The notes: a model not told the origin generated them from the letters alone. A stretch of 64,000 nt of DNA from Thalassotalea_H castellviae (GCF_031846185.1 NZ_JAVRIF010000011.1:61193-125192), one strand, 5' to 3'; shown: positions 44,536 to 53,801, counted from the first letter of the stretch. Numbers and translations are program-made.

Positions 44536-46053
44536 ATGACGTTTAAATATGGTGTTGACCGTTTAAATCTTGATATTGTTAATGGTATTGCTAACGGTAG
44601 TATCAAGGCTGAACTTTGCCAAGAAGCATTAGATAAAATTAACACAAGCAGACAACGTGTTGAAAAAATGGCCGCTTCAGACAAAGCGGTATATGGTATT
44701 AACACTGGCTTTGGCCCGTTATGTGATACGCAAATATCACCTGAAGATACAAATTTATTACAGAAAAACTTATTAATAACCCATGCTGTTGGTGTCGGTG
44801 AACCCATAGCAAAAGCCATCTCTAAGTTAATGTTAATCACTAAAGTACATGCGTTAAGTCAAGGCTTCTCAGGCATCCGTTTAGAGACGGTTGAAAGAAT
44901 GTTAACCTTTCTTGAGCTTGATTTAATACCAGTTGTACCTGAGCAAGGTTCAGTGGGTGCATCTGGTGATTTAGCGCCGTTATCTCACTTATTTTTACCT
45001 TTGTTGGGTGAAGGTGAATTTTGGGATAATAAAGACGGGCAAACGGGTAAAACAGTTCCTGCAGCGCAAGCATTAAAAGAGCACGGCTTAGCGCCAATGG
45101 AATTACATGCGAAAGAAGGTTTAGCGTTAATTAACGGTACACAATTTATTTTGTCACATGGCATTACCGCGCTAACAAAAATGCGTTACTTATTAGACCT
45201 AGCAGATATGACGGGCGCGATGAGTATTGAAGGCATGCAAGGTAGCGAATCCCCTTTTAGAGATGAGCTTCATCAAACGCGTGCTTTTAAAGGTAATTTA
45301 GAAGTTGCGGCACGTATGAGAAGTTTTTTTAAAGACTCACAAAACATGTCTGCTCATGAAGAATGTGACCGAGTACAAGATCCCTATTCTCTTCGTTGTA
45401 TTCCACAAGTGCATGGTGCATCACGTAATGCCTATTATCACTTAGAAGAATTAGTTGAAATCGAAATGAATTCAGTGACCGATAACCCAATCGTTATTAG
45501 TAGCGAAGAAGCTATCTCAGGTGGTAGTTTCCATGGACAACCACTTGCTATGGTACTTGATTACGCATCTATTGCAGCTGCAGAGCTAGGAAACATTTCT
45601 GATCGTCGTTGTTATTTATTATTAGAAGGTTTACACGGTTTACCAAGGCTATTAACCACGGCTGGCGGTTTAAACTCAGGGATGATGATCCCACAATATG
45701 CAACGGCTGCTTTAGTAACAGAAAACAAGTCACTGTGTTTTCCACCATCAGCCGATAGTGTCCCTACCTCAATGGGTCAAGAAGATCATGTTTCTATGGG
45801 CAGTATTTCCGGTAGAAAACTCAATCAAATATTAGGTAATTTAGAGAAGATACTCGCTATCGAATTAATGTATGCAGCACAGGCTATAGAGTTTAGACGG
45901 CCAAATAAATGTTCAGACATTATTGAAAAAAACCACCAATTAATTCGAGAAAAAGTGACTAAGTTAGAAGAAGATAGACTGTTAAAGCCAGATATTGATG
46001 CCATGATCACCTTAGTAAAATCTCAAGCATTTATCGTTAACTTTAACCATTAA
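44536..46053 (+). CDS. hutH: Histidine ammonia-lyase
   Basis: HutH removes ammonia from L-histidine to give urocanate. The residues that form the MIO prosthetic group by self-cyclisation are A142-S143-G144 in GSVGASGDLAPLSH. YGINTGFG near the N-terminus supplies the catalytic Tyr 53, and SADSVPTSMGQEDHVSMG is the conserved C-terminal block. 505 residues is normal. It starts 15 bp after hutC with a GGAGCA ribosome site and is followed 15 bp later by hutU. Confidence 0.98.
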   Translation: MTFKYGVDRLNLDIVNGIANGSIKAELCQEALDKINTSRQRVEKMAASDKAVYGINTGFGPLCDTQISPEDTNLLQKNLLITHAVGVGEPIAKAISKLMLITKVHALSQGFSGIRLETVERMLTFLELDLIPVVPEQGSVGASGDLAPLSHLFLPLLGEGEFWDNKDGQTGKTVPAAQALKEHGLAPMELHAKEGLALINGTQFILSHGITALTKMRYLLDLADMTGAMSIEGMQGSESPFRDELHQTRAFKGNLEVAARMRSFFKDSQNMSAHEECDRVQDPYSLRCIPQVHGASRNAYYHLEELVEIEMNSVTDNPIVISSEEAISGGSFHGQPLAMVLDYASIAAAELGNISDRRCYLLLEGLHGLPRLLTTAGGLNSGMMIPQYATAALVTENKSLCFPPSADSVPTSMGQEDHVSMGSISGRKLNQILGNLEKILAIELMYAAQAIEFRRPNKCSDIIEKNHQLIREKVTKLEEDRLLKPDIDAMITLVKSQAFIVNFNH

Positions 46054-46068
46054 TAAAGGGATATAACT

Positions 46069-48081
46069 ATGACTGATTCAATGACTTTCAAAGAAGAAAT
46101 TAAACAAGGTATCCCAAGTGAATTGCCACCAGCAAAGCCTTATCCTGAAAATGCGAACCGTGCGCCAAAACGCAAAGATATTTTAACGGTTGAAGAAAAA
46201 CAGTTAGCGGTTAGAAATGCGTTACGTTATTTTCCAAAAGCATGGCATCAAGAACTTGCAACTGAGTTTGCGCAAGAGTTAAAAGATTTCGGCCGTATTT
46301 ATATGTACCGCTTCAAGCCAAGCTATCATTTAAAAGCACGCTCCGTAACTGATTATCCGGCTAAATGTCAGCAAGCGGCGGCCATTATGTTAATGGTTGA
46401 TAATAATTTAGATCCAGCCGTTGCTCAGCATCCTGAAGAATTAATTACCTACGGTGGAAACGGTGCTGTTTTCCAAAATTGGGCACAATACTTATTAGCG
46501 ATGAAGTATTTAAGTGAAATGGAAAGTGATCAAACGTTGCATATTTATTCTGGTCACCCGATGGGGTTATTTCCATCCAGTGAAGATGCCCCTCGTGTTG
46601 TCGTGACAAATGGTATGATGATCCCTAACTACTCAAAGCCTGATGACTGGGAAAAGTATAATGCTTTAGGCGTTACGCAATACGGTCAAATGACTGCAGG
46701 GTCATTTATGTACATTGGCCCACAAGGGATAGTGCATGGCACTACCATCACAGTGATGAACGCGTTTCGTAAAGTGTTAAACAAAGGAGAAAAACCACAA
46801 GGCAAGATTTTCCTGACCGCCGGCTTAGGCGGCATGAGTGGCGCGCAACCAAAAGCGGGTAACATTGCTAACTGTATAACGGTTTGTGCTGAAGTGAATG
46901 CCAATGCCGCCACTAAACGTCATCAACAAGGTTGGGTAGATGAATTAATTGATAACATGGATGAGCTCATCAGCCGCGTTAAAAAAGCGCAAGCTAATGA
47001 TGAAGTAGTTTCAATTGCCTATATAGGTAACATTGTAAATGTCTGGGAAAGCTTTTATGAACAAGATATTTACGTACATTTAGGCTCTGATCAAACATCT
47101 CTTCATAACCCGTGGTCAGGTGGTTATTATCCGGTTGATATTAGCTATGAAGAGTCAAACCGTTTAATACGTGAAGAGCCAGAAGTGTTTAAAGAAAAAG
47201 TACAAGCGAGCTTAAAGCGTCATGCTGATGCGGTGAATAAGCACACAGCACGTGGGACTTATTTCTTTGATTACGGCAATGCCTTCTTACTTGAAGCATC
47301 TCGCGCTGGTGGTGATGTGATGGCTGAAAATGGCATTGACTTTAAATACCCATCCTATGTGCAAGATATTTTAGGCCCTATGTGTTTTGACTATGGTTTT
47401 GGTCCATTCCGCTGGGTTTGTGCATCGGGTAAACCTGAAGACTTAGATAAAACAGATGCTATTGCAGCCCAAGTACTGAAAAAAATTATGCAAGAATCGC
47501 CTGAAGAAATTCAGCAACAAATGCAAGACAACATTACGTGGATTGAAGATGCGAAACAAAATAAGTTGGTAGTAGGCTCTCAAGCTCGTATTCTTTATGC
47601 TGATGCACAAGGTCGTATGGAAATAGCGAACGCATTTAACGACGCGATTGCAGCAGGAGAAATTGGTCCTGTCGTATTAGGTCGAGATCACCATGATGTG
47701 TCAGGTACGGACTCACCATTTCGTGAAACATCAAACATTTATGATGGTAGTCGTTTCACTGCCGATATGGCTATTCACAATGTGATTGGCGATAGTTTCC
47801 GGGGCGCAACGTGGGTATCAATTCATAACGGCGGCGGTGTTGGTTGGGGTGAAGTCACTAACGGTGGTTTTGGTATGTTACTTGACGGCTCTAAAGCAGC
47901 GGAGCGCCGATTAAAATCAATGTTGTTATTTGATGTTAACAACGGTATTGCCCGACGAAGCTGGGCACGTAACGAAGAAGCCAACTTTGCGATTAAACGT
48001 GAAATGGCACGCACTCCTAAGCTTAAAGTGACATTAGCCAACTTAGTGGAAGACGATATTTTAAATAACTTATCGCTGTAG
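46069..48081 (+). CDS. hutU: Urocanate hydratase, long (eukaryote-like) form
   Basis: HutU adds water to urocanate using tightly bound NAD+. The NAD and active-site segments are clear: TYGGNGAVFQNWAQ, GMMIPNYS, YGQMTAGSFMYIGPQGIVHGT, TAGLGGMSGAQPKAG, DLGSDQT-type LGSDQTSLHNP, RDHHDVSGTDSPFRETSNI and NGGGVGWGEVTNGGFGM. At 670 residues it is about 110 longer than the 555-560-residue enzyme of enterics and pseudomonads and matches the length and text of vertebrate urocanase 1. Last gene of the hutCHU operon; a strong terminator follows. Confidence 0.96.
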   Translation: MTDSMTFKEEIKQGIPSELPPAKPYPENANRAPKRKDILTVEEKQLAVRNALRYFPKAWHQELATEFAQELKDFGRIYMYRFKPSYHLKARSVTDYPAKCQQAAAIMLMVDNNLDPAVAQHPEELITYGGNGAVFQNWAQYLLAMKYLSEMESDQTLHIYSGHPMGLFPSSEDAPRVVVTNGMMIPNYSKPDDWEKYNALGVTQYGQMTAGSFMYIGPQGIVHGTTITVMNAFRKVLNKGEKPQGKIFLTAGLGGMSGAQPKAGNIANCITVCAEVNANAATKRHQQGWVDELIDNMDELISRVKKAQANDEVVSIAYIGNIVNVWESFYEQDIYVHLGSDQTSLHNPWSGGYYPVDISYEESNRLIREEPEVFKEKVQASLKRHADAVNKHTARGTYFFDYGNAFLLEASRAGGDVMAENGIDFKYPSYVQDILGPMCFDYGFGPFRWVCASGKPEDLDKTDAIAAQVLKKIMQESPEEIQQQMQDNITWIEDAKQNKLVVGSQARILYADAQGRMEIANAFNDAIAAGEIGPVVLGRDHHDVSGTDSPFRETSNIYDGSRFTADMAIHNVIGDSFRGATWVSIHNGGGVGWGEVTNGGFGMLLDGSKAAERRLKSMLLFDVNNGIARRSWARNEEANFAIKREMARTPKLKVTLANLVEDDILNNLSL

Positions 48082-48138
48082 TTGCCTGACGCTGATTTTC
48101 ACTAAATTGGCATCTACGATTTAAACTTTAAGAATAGT

Positions 48139-48162
48139 AAAGCCGGCACTCGCCGGCTTTTT
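48139..48162 (+). terminator. Terminator of hutCHU
   Basis: AAAGCCGGC, loop ACTC, GCCGGCTTTTT. The 9-bp GC-rich stem with a T-tract ends the hut operon. Confidence 0.9.
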
Positions 48163-48206
48163 AGCATTGTTTGCTCTGGGGAGTCCTTCAGTTATTCAAC
48201 ACTGGA

Positions 48207-48437
48207 TTATAGGGTTTTAACTTTTTCGCTAAACAGCGCTCTTACTCGAGTGATGCCAGAATAAAACCCAACCGTTACTAAAATACTCAATATATATACG
48301 ACAATCGCCTTCACATTGAAGTTTTCTTGCCAATAAATACTCAGCCCTTCACTTGAACCATAAAATAAATTGAGTATTAAAATATGAATAAAAAGGTAAA
48401 GCGCTAACAGAAAAAGTTTATTTTTAAAATAATGCAT
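48207..48437 (-). CDS. Small membrane protein, unknown
   Basis: I do not recognise the family. The 76 residues hold two hydrophobic helices (about 8-28 and 43-62), a short polar loop between them (GSSEGLSIYWQENFNVK) and a basic C-terminus (RVRALFSEKVKTL), so both ends are probably cytoplasmic. The gene lies 23 bp after the epimerase-like gene on the same strand and may share its transcript. Its stop is 44 bp from the hut terminator. Confidence 0.6.
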   Translation of the reverse strand: MHYFKNKLFLLALYLFIHILILNLFYGSSEGLSIYWQENFNVKAIVVYILSILVTVGFYSGITRVRALFSEKVKTL

Positions 48438-48460
48438 AAATTTATATCGCCTAACAATAA

Positions 48461-49342
48461 CTAACCGTCATTCAATTTTTTATCTTGCTCAGTATTTATT
48501 AGCCAAGCTATTAAGTCATCATATTGATATTGGTAGCCTAGAGTATTCCGTATTTTATCACTCAGGACTTTCCGCCTAGACTCAGCTACCTCGGTTTGAG
48601 TATCAAAACGAGGCGGAGCAACATTAAACGCTTTAGCAGCAACCGTATAAAAATATTTCTTTGTCACATGGGTTTCGCTAACCGCATTAAATACACCTTG
48701 AATAGAATCGTTTTTTATCATCAACAGAATTTGGCCAACCATGTCCGCTTGATGAACTAAATTAACATAGGCTTTAGGTGATGTTAGTACTCTGTTATTT
48801 TTAAAGAAAATAGCTGGATGCCTTTTAGGGCCAACTAAACCAGCTGCCCTGATCACCACTCCTTGGTTTGAAAAATCGAGTACATGCTGTTCAGCTTGGC
48901 TAAGCAGTTTTACCTTTTCAATATTATTGTTTAATTTTGCCGACTCAGTTATATCACCATCAATCCCTTCATAAACAGCCGTAGAACTGATCAAGATCAC
49001 TTTTCCAACATGACAGCTTTCGGCCTGTTTTATAATGGCAGCAATATGATCAGGATAGTCTTTTTTACCTTTTCTAATGCCAGGCGGAATACAGATAATC
49101 AGAGTTTGACAACGAAATACCGTTGGAACACTGTTATTGACCTGATTCATAGGCAAAGAAAGCAATTCAGCTTGCGCCCCCAATTCGTGTATTACTGAGA
49201 GATTTTCAGTGTGTTGAGTGGTTGCAACGACTTGATATTTTTCTTGAACTAACGCTGTGACAAGCGCTTTGCCTAACCAACCACAACCAATAATACCAAC
49301 TCTTTCTTGCTCATTTTTATGACGGTCTTGTTCAGCGTTCAT
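48461..49342 (-). CDS. NAD(P)-dependent epimerase/dehydratase-like protein (YeeZ type)
   Basis: An extended short-chain-dehydrogenase-like Rossmann protein. The nucleotide loop is VGIIGCGWLGKAL, and ILISSTAVYEG followed by AAGLVGPKRHP and NLVHQADMVG correspond to the E. coli YeeZ sequence, whose substrate is not known. The Tyr-x-x-x-Lys of classical enzymes is not evident after the STAVYEG segment. At 293 residues it has a polar N-terminal extension of about 12 residues; the actual start could be internal. It is likely co-transcribed with the genes on either side on the minus strand. Confidence 0.85.
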   Translation of the reverse strand: MNAEQDRHKNEQERVGIIGCGWLGKALVTALVQEKYQVVATTQHTENLSVIHELGAQAELLSLPMNQVNNSVPTVFRCQTLIICIPPGIRKGKKDYPDHIAAIIKQAESCHVGKVILISSTAVYEGIDGDITESAKLNNNIEKVKLLSQAEQHVLDFSNQGVVIRAAGLVGPKRHPAIFFKNNRVLTSPKAYVNLVHQADMVGQILLMIKNDSIQGVFNAVSETHVTKKYFYTVAAKAFNVAPPRFDTQTEVAESRRKVLSDKIRNTLGYQYQYDDLIAWLINTEQDKKLNDG

Positions 49343-49364
49343 TACAGTAAACTCATGATTAGGG

Positions 49365-49838
49365 TTAACTTGTCTTTTGAATTAATCCAACAACTTGCTT
49401 AGATAGATCATTAGGAATTGGAATCGATAAATTATACTGCAAAATTTTCCAGTGATTATTAACTTTAAGTAATATCCCAGTGCCTCGACATTGACCATAA
49501 TTTTTATTAAAAAGCAGTTCATCAAAAAACGCGATGTCAGTATCGTTAACTATAGTGATATTTCTTTGTGTCGATTCATATAGCCAGCCAATTTTTTGAT
49601 TAAAATGTGGTTTGACATATTTTTTAAATTCTTCTTTTGTCCAACGCTCATTTCCATCCGTTCCTAAAAATACCGCTTGTTCCGCAAATAAATTAAAATA
49701 TGCCTCATAATTTGCTTCTGCAGCAGCCAGATGAAAACGTTCAAGCGTTTGATTGATTATTGTTTTTTCAATCGACGACTGCGCGACAACTGAACTGGCG
49801 ACAATAAATAACCCCGCACACAATAGCATTCTTAACAT
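49365..49838 (-). CDS. Secreted NTF2-like (SnoaL/DUF4440-type) protein
   Basis: A cleaved signal peptide (about 1-19, ...SSVVAQS) is followed by a single NTF2-like alpha+beta cone: ERFHLAAAEANYEAYFNLFAEQAVFLGTDGNERWTKEEFKKYVKPHF and, at the end, GILLKVNNHWKILQYNLSIPIPN. Such domains are found both as enzymes and as simple binding pockets, so the role is open. The start overlaps the end of the acetyltransferase gene by 7 bp, so translation is probably coupled. Confidence 0.82.
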   Translation of the reverse strand: MLRMLLCAGLFIVASSVVAQSSIEKTIINQTLERFHLAAAEANYEAYFNLFAEQAVFLGTDGNERWTKEEFKKYVKPHFNQKIGWLYESTQRNITIVNDTDIAFFDELLFNKNYGQCRGTGILLKVNNHWKILQYNLSIPIPNDLSKQVVGLIQKTS

Positions 49839-50737
49839 TGATTTTTTTCCTTGTTGATCACAACATACTTGCCAATAAATTTTGCTGCTACTGTATCACC
49901 ACTATAAACATTTACTGAAATGGTCATTTTCGCCTTACCGTTTTCGACTAAGTGCTCTGTGCTCCCATCTACAAGCAATTGTTCTGTTTTAGCACATGAC
50001 ACACCATTAATAGGCGCTAAATATTTAATATTTCCCTCGGCTAAAACAATATCTCCATGGCAATGGCTGTTTTGTAAAAGTAAATACACCCAACCCCACC
50101 CCGTTAATGTGGCAAGAGTATAAATACTGCCAGCAAACATTGTGTTATGAAGGTTTTTATTAAACATAGGATCGCAATGAGTGACCAATTCTAAACCATC
50201 GTAATAGCCAATATTGATATTCATTGCTTTACTTAAAGGAATAGTTTTATGCCAAACGTCCATTAAATTTTTCGCTTGTTTGCTACGATGAGTTAATAAA
50301 ACACTCAACTTTTTCGTCATAGCATAATGTTGAATATCACCATACAATAAATGTGCTTTTCCCATATTTTGATAACCAGATTTTAGATAAAACGCTAAGG
50401 CAACTTCTCGAGCATTTAGCTCAATCAATGTCGCACCACGTTTTTGCGCTTCTGCTTCTAAAGAGTCAAGCAAGCATTTCCCCATTCCGCTCCCTTGTGC
50501 TGTATCAGCAACCGCCATATAGCGTATTTGAGCTTGGTTTTCGTTGGTAAAGTGTAATCTGCCAACGGCTATTGCATTACCTTTTTGATCGAATATAGCG
50601 CGATGAATTGCTTGATCTTCAAGATTATCTAATTCGCTACCTCGTTCTTTGCCCCATGGCGAACGTAATATCAACCAACGTAAATAATAATATTGTTCAA
50701 ACTCTTTTTTTGTTTTAGGTGTTCTGCAAGTGATCAT
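49832..50737 (-). CDS. Bifunctional GNAT acetyltransferase / hotdog thioesterase (YiiD-like)
   Basis: The first half (about 1-145) is a GNAT acetyltransferase: YLRWLILRSPWG, the acetyl-CoA loop MAVADTAQGSGMGKCLLDSLEAEAQKRG, and LNAREVALAFYLKSGYQNMG. The second half (about 155-300) is a YiiD-type hotdog thioesterase domain with HNTMFAGSIYTLATLTGWGWVYLLL and KYLAPINGV. E. coli YiiD has the same two-domain build and lies next to dtd and yihY, as here. Substrates are unknown. Downstream coupled gene encodes the NTF2-like protein. Confidence 0.9.
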   Translation of the reverse strand: MITCRTPKTKKEFEQYYYLRWLILRSPWGKERGSELDNLEDQAIHRAIFDQKGNAIAVGRLHFTNENQAQIRYMAVADTAQGSGMGKCLLDSLEAEAQKRGATLIELNAREVALAFYLKSGYQNMGKAHLLYGDIQHYAMTKKLSVLLTHRSKQAKNLMDVWHKTIPLSKAMNINIGYYDGLELVTHCDPMFNKNLHNTMFAGSIYTLATLTGWGWVYLLLQNSHCHGDIVLAEGNIKYLAPINGVSCAKTEQLLVDGSTEHLVENGKAKMTISVNVYSGDTVAAKFIGKYVVINKEKNQC

Positions 50738-50789
50738 TGTCTATGCTTATAGTAATAGTATTGTCATTCTAATAATTATTTGATATTTA

Positions 50790-51536
50790 ATGAAATTAGC
50801 CGCTCAATTACAACAAAGTAAATTACTTTATTTGCATCAAGGCAACGAAAATTTAGCGGTTGCTGAAAATGAACATTATCGCTGGATTTTATTTGATGAT
50901 GTTGTGCAAAGCATCATGTTAAAGCGAGTGCCTAGTAAACTGACTATTCCACATCAATATTTTATGATGTTACCTCTGTTGTTTCACGTACCCAATAAAA
51001 TTATTGAATTAGGTTTAGGTGGTGGCAACCTTGTTCGTTATTTAACGAATATTTTACCTAACAGTGAGATATTAAGCATCGAATATAATGCACAAGTGAT
51101 TGAGTGCTTTGAAAACTTCTTTAATCCACAAAACATACAACAACCCATAGCTCATTCTTCCTTTGAACTGTGGTTAGCTAAGCAAAAGAAACAGCAACGC
51201 TGTGATTGGCTTATTTATGATATTTATCAAACAGATGAAAACCCTCAATACTTTCTTAAACAAATAAAGCGTGTTTTAAATAAAATCGATAAAAATACTT
51301 GGTTAACCATTAACTTGCCCGATTTAAATGAACATGATCTCAATATCGCGTTATTGCATCTATCTTCGCTGAAAGGCAGCCGAATGATGCGCTATTTTCA
51401 TATTCCTTATTACAAAAATATTATTATTCACTTAACGCCGATTGATGCCGTACTAAGTGATAACAACTCAGTTCTTCCTCATTATGCCTTAACTCGTTTG
51501 GCTAGGTTTTGGCAACACGGCATGGTAAATAGATAA
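50790..51536 (+). CDS. Spermidine-synthase-like SAM-dependent methyltransferase
   Basis: The protein has the polyamine-synthase Rossmann core. NKIIELGLGGGNLVRYLTNILPNSEILSIEYNAQVIECFENFF is the SAM/dcSAM-binding motif with the acidic residue at the end of strand 2, and CDWLIYDIYQTDENP is the motif-4 segment. The N-terminal tetramerisation-like strand is short. The catalytic Asp pair of true spermidine synthases (GGGDG) is replaced by LGGGN, so it may be a methyltransferase or inactive paralogue. It is divergent from the YiiD-like gene. Confidence 0.8.
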   Translation: MKLAAQLQQSKLLYLHQGNENLAVAENEHYRWILFDDVVQSIMLKRVPSKLTIPHQYFMMLPLLFHVPNKIIELGLGGGNLVRYLTNILPNSEILSIEYNAQVIECFENFFNPQNIQQPIAHSSFELWLAKQKKQQRCDWLIYDIYQTDENPQYFLKQIKRVLNKIDKNTWLTINLPDLNEHDLNIALLHLSSLKGSRMMRYFHIPYYKNIIIHLTPIDAVLSDNNSVLPHYALTRLARFWQHGMVNR

Positions 51537-51540
51537 AAAA

Positions 51541-51978
51541 TTAAATAGATAAAGTAAAGGTTACTGGTCCATCATTTAACAATCGAACTTTCATATCTGC
51601 ACCAAATTGACCAGTTGGTACTTTAAAGCCTTGCTTTCTTAATTGCTGACAAAAATATTGATACAAATTGTCACTAAATTTTGGCTCTGCAGCAGAAGTA
51701 AAGCTAGGTCTCATTCCTTTCGTGGTATCTGCAGCTAATGTAAATTGCGAGACCACTAAAATGTCTCCTTGCACCTGCTTCACATTTAGGTTCATTTTAC
51801 CGTTTTCATCTTCAAACACTCGATAACCAGCAACGCGTTCAGCCAGTCTTGCCGCTTTTTTTTCATTATCATCTGGCTCAATCGCTAATAACACTAACAG
51901 TCCATGATTTATTTCACCGATTATTTGCTGATTAACTTCGACGCTAGCCTCTGTGACACGTTGGAGTAAGGCAATCAT
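51541..51978 (-). CDS. dtd: D-aminoacyl-tRNA deacylase
   Basis: Dtd recycles tRNAs wrongly charged with D-amino acids or glycine. Both cross-subunit motifs are present: SQFTLAADT (-SQxxL-) and NDGPVTF (the Gly-cisPro pair). MIALLQRVTEASVEV is the typical N-terminus. 145 residues is normal. Its ATGA overlaps the proline iminopeptidase stop by 4 bp, so dtd is translationally coupled to it. Confidence 0.97.
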   Translation of the reverse strand: MIALLQRVTEASVEVNQQIIGEINHGLLVLLAIEPDDNEKKAARLAERVAGYRVFEDENGKMNLNVKQVQGDILVVSQFTLAADTTKGMRPSFTSAAEPKFSDNLYQYFCQQLRKQGFKVPTGQFGADMKVRLLNDGPVTFTLSI

Positions 51979-52943
51979 CTTTTAGTCTCTTGTAAAAAGT
52001 TCGCCATGACATCGGTTGCCTTACAAAGTGCATCGATTGTTTGACTCTCAAAGCCGCTATGCCCTGCTTGAGGTAAAATTTGTAAACTGGCATTTACCCA
52101 ATGCTTGGTTAAATTTGCCGCGGTATTCAATGGGCAAACCATGTCATATCTTCCATGGATAATAATCGCAGGTATATCACTGATGTTAGCAATATTATTA
52201 AGAATATAATTTTCTTCAATAAAGCAGTGATGATAAAAGTAATGATGAGAAAGCTGTGCCATACATAAAGCTTGATGACTATCTTCTATTTGCGCCATGC
52301 CTATATGGTGATGTTCAATGGTTGAAAGCCTTAATTCCCATAAATACCATGCTTTACACGCAGCAATTTTAGCGACTTCATTATCAGATGAAAATATTTG
52401 CTGATAACCTTCAAGTAAATTATCTTGAAAGTTACCTTCAAGAGGTTTGATAAAATCTTGGTAATATTCAGGAAAAAAACGTTCAGCGCCATCCACCTGA
52501 TACAACCAATCATATTCTTTTTTCGTCCCTAAAAAAATGCCTCTTAAGATAAAACCAAGCACAACTTGGGGATATCGAATACCATAGATGAGTGCTAAGG
52601 TAGTTCCCCATGACCCACCAGAAATCAACCATTTATCAATAGACAAGTGTTGTCGTATCTTTTCAATATCTTCAATCAAAAAGTCTGTGTGATTGTTTTC
52701 AATTGACGGTGAAGGCTTTGACTGTCCACAACCACGTTGATCAAAAATAATAATACGGTATTTTTCAGGATCAAAATATCGACGATGATTATTACTTGAA
52801 CCACCGCCAGGACCACCATGCAAATACAAAACAGGTATACCATTAGGGTTTCCTGATTGCTCTAGATAAATTTGATGAACATCATCTACCTTAAGCCATT
52901 CGTGATGATAATGTTTAATTTTAGGGTATAAAGCACGAGACAT
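51975..52943 (-). CDS. pip: Proline iminopeptidase (alpha/beta hydrolase, S33)
   Basis: Pip removes N-terminal proline from peptides. The oxyanion region LHGGPGGGSS, FDQRGCGQS and the nucleophile elbow G109-G-S111-W-G are conserved, with IIIHGRYDMVCP (catalytic Asp) and QAGHSG (His) near the C-terminus. The length of 322 matches the family. It is tucked between yihY (3 bp gap) and dtd (4 bp overlap), interrupting the yihY-dtd pair known in E. coli. Confidence 0.93.
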   Translation of the reverse strand: MSRALYPKIKHYHHEWLKVDDVHQIYLEQSGNPNGIPVLYLHGGPGGGSSNNHRRYFDPEKYRIIIFDQRGCGQSKPSPSIENNHTDFLIEDIEKIRQHLSIDKWLISGGSWGTTLALIYGIRYPQVVLGFILRGIFLGTKKEYDWLYQVDGAERFFPEYYQDFIKPLEGNFQDNLLEGYQQIFSSDNEVAKIAACKAWYLWELRLSTIEHHHIGMAQIEDSHQALCMAQLSHHYFYHHCFIEENYILNNIANISDIPAIIIHGRYDMVCPLNTAANLTKHWVNASLQILPQAGHSGFESQTIDALCKATDVMANFLQETKR

Positions 52944-52946
52944 TAT

Positions 52947-53801
52947 TTAGTCCTTTTGCTGTGAAAAATCTTCAAGGCATACGGTAAACAAGGCGCCAAA
53001 CAGAACAACCAACCAAGACAAATATACCCATAAAAACAAAATAGGGATCCCCGCTAATGCCCCATATATTGCTTGATATGAAGGAAGCTGCGTGACATAA
53101 AAAGCAAAACCTTTTTTCGCAATTTCAAACAAAACGCCCGCCAAAATGGCACCTGAAAGAGCAAATTTAAAACTCACATCTTTATTAGGAACGACAATAT
53201 ATAAAATAAAAAACGCAAAAATAGAGGCGATAATCGGTAAAAGCCGTAATAAAACATTAGCAACACCTAAAACATCATAATCACCTAACGACATCAATGA
53301 AACAATATAAGAAGTGGCAGCTATACTACTACCGACAAGAACAGGGCCTAATGTTAATACCATCCAGTACATTGAAAATGAAGTTACGATCTTACGCTTT
53401 TTATCAATGCGCCATAATTTGTTAAGACTTTTATCAATTGCAGAAATCAACATGAGTGCAAAAAGAAATAAAAAAGTAATTGCAATGGCTGACATTTTAG
53501 AAGCATTTGCGACAAACCCCGTAATATATTCTCTAACTACATCCCCTGTAGCAGGTAAAAAGTTATGATAGACAAAACCTTCGATCATATCTTTAATATC
53601 TGAAAAAATAGGGAATGCCGTCATAACTGACAACATAACAACCATCAGGGGAACCAATGACATCAAGGTTACATATGATAAATACCCCGCCGTCACATGG
53701 ACTTGTTCGGCATTCATACGGCGCAAAAAAAACCAAAAAAACTTAGCGGTTTTTGTCCAAAGTGCTGAATTTAACAATTTGTTAATAAATTCCATAATCA
53801 T
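52947..53801 (-). CDS. yihY: YihY/BrkB family inner-membrane protein
   Basis: A polytopic protein with about six hydrophobic helices and the signature YLSYVTLMSLVPLMVVMLSVMTAFPIF, then AIDKSLNKLWRIDKKRK and the closing PILFLWVYLSWLVVLFGALFTVCLED. It was once called RNase BN in E. coli, but that activity belongs to another gene; its role is unknown. 284 residues is usual. It is first of yihY-pip-dtd on the minus strand. Two adjacent ATGs (53801, 53795) could start it. Confidence 0.93.
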   Translation of the reverse strand: MIMEFINKLLNSALWTKTAKFFWFFLRRMNAEQVHVTAGYLSYVTLMSLVPLMVVMLSVMTAFPIFSDIKDMIEGFVYHNFLPATGDVVREYITGFVANASKMSAIAITFLFLFALMLISAIDKSLNKLWRIDKKRKIVTSFSMYWMVLTLGPVLVGSSIAATSYIVSLMSLGDYDVLGVANVLLRLLPIIASIFAFFILYIVVPNKDVSFKFALSGAILAGVLFEIAKKGFAFYVTQLPSYQAIYGALAGIPILFLWVYLSWLVVLFGALFTVCLEDFSQQKD

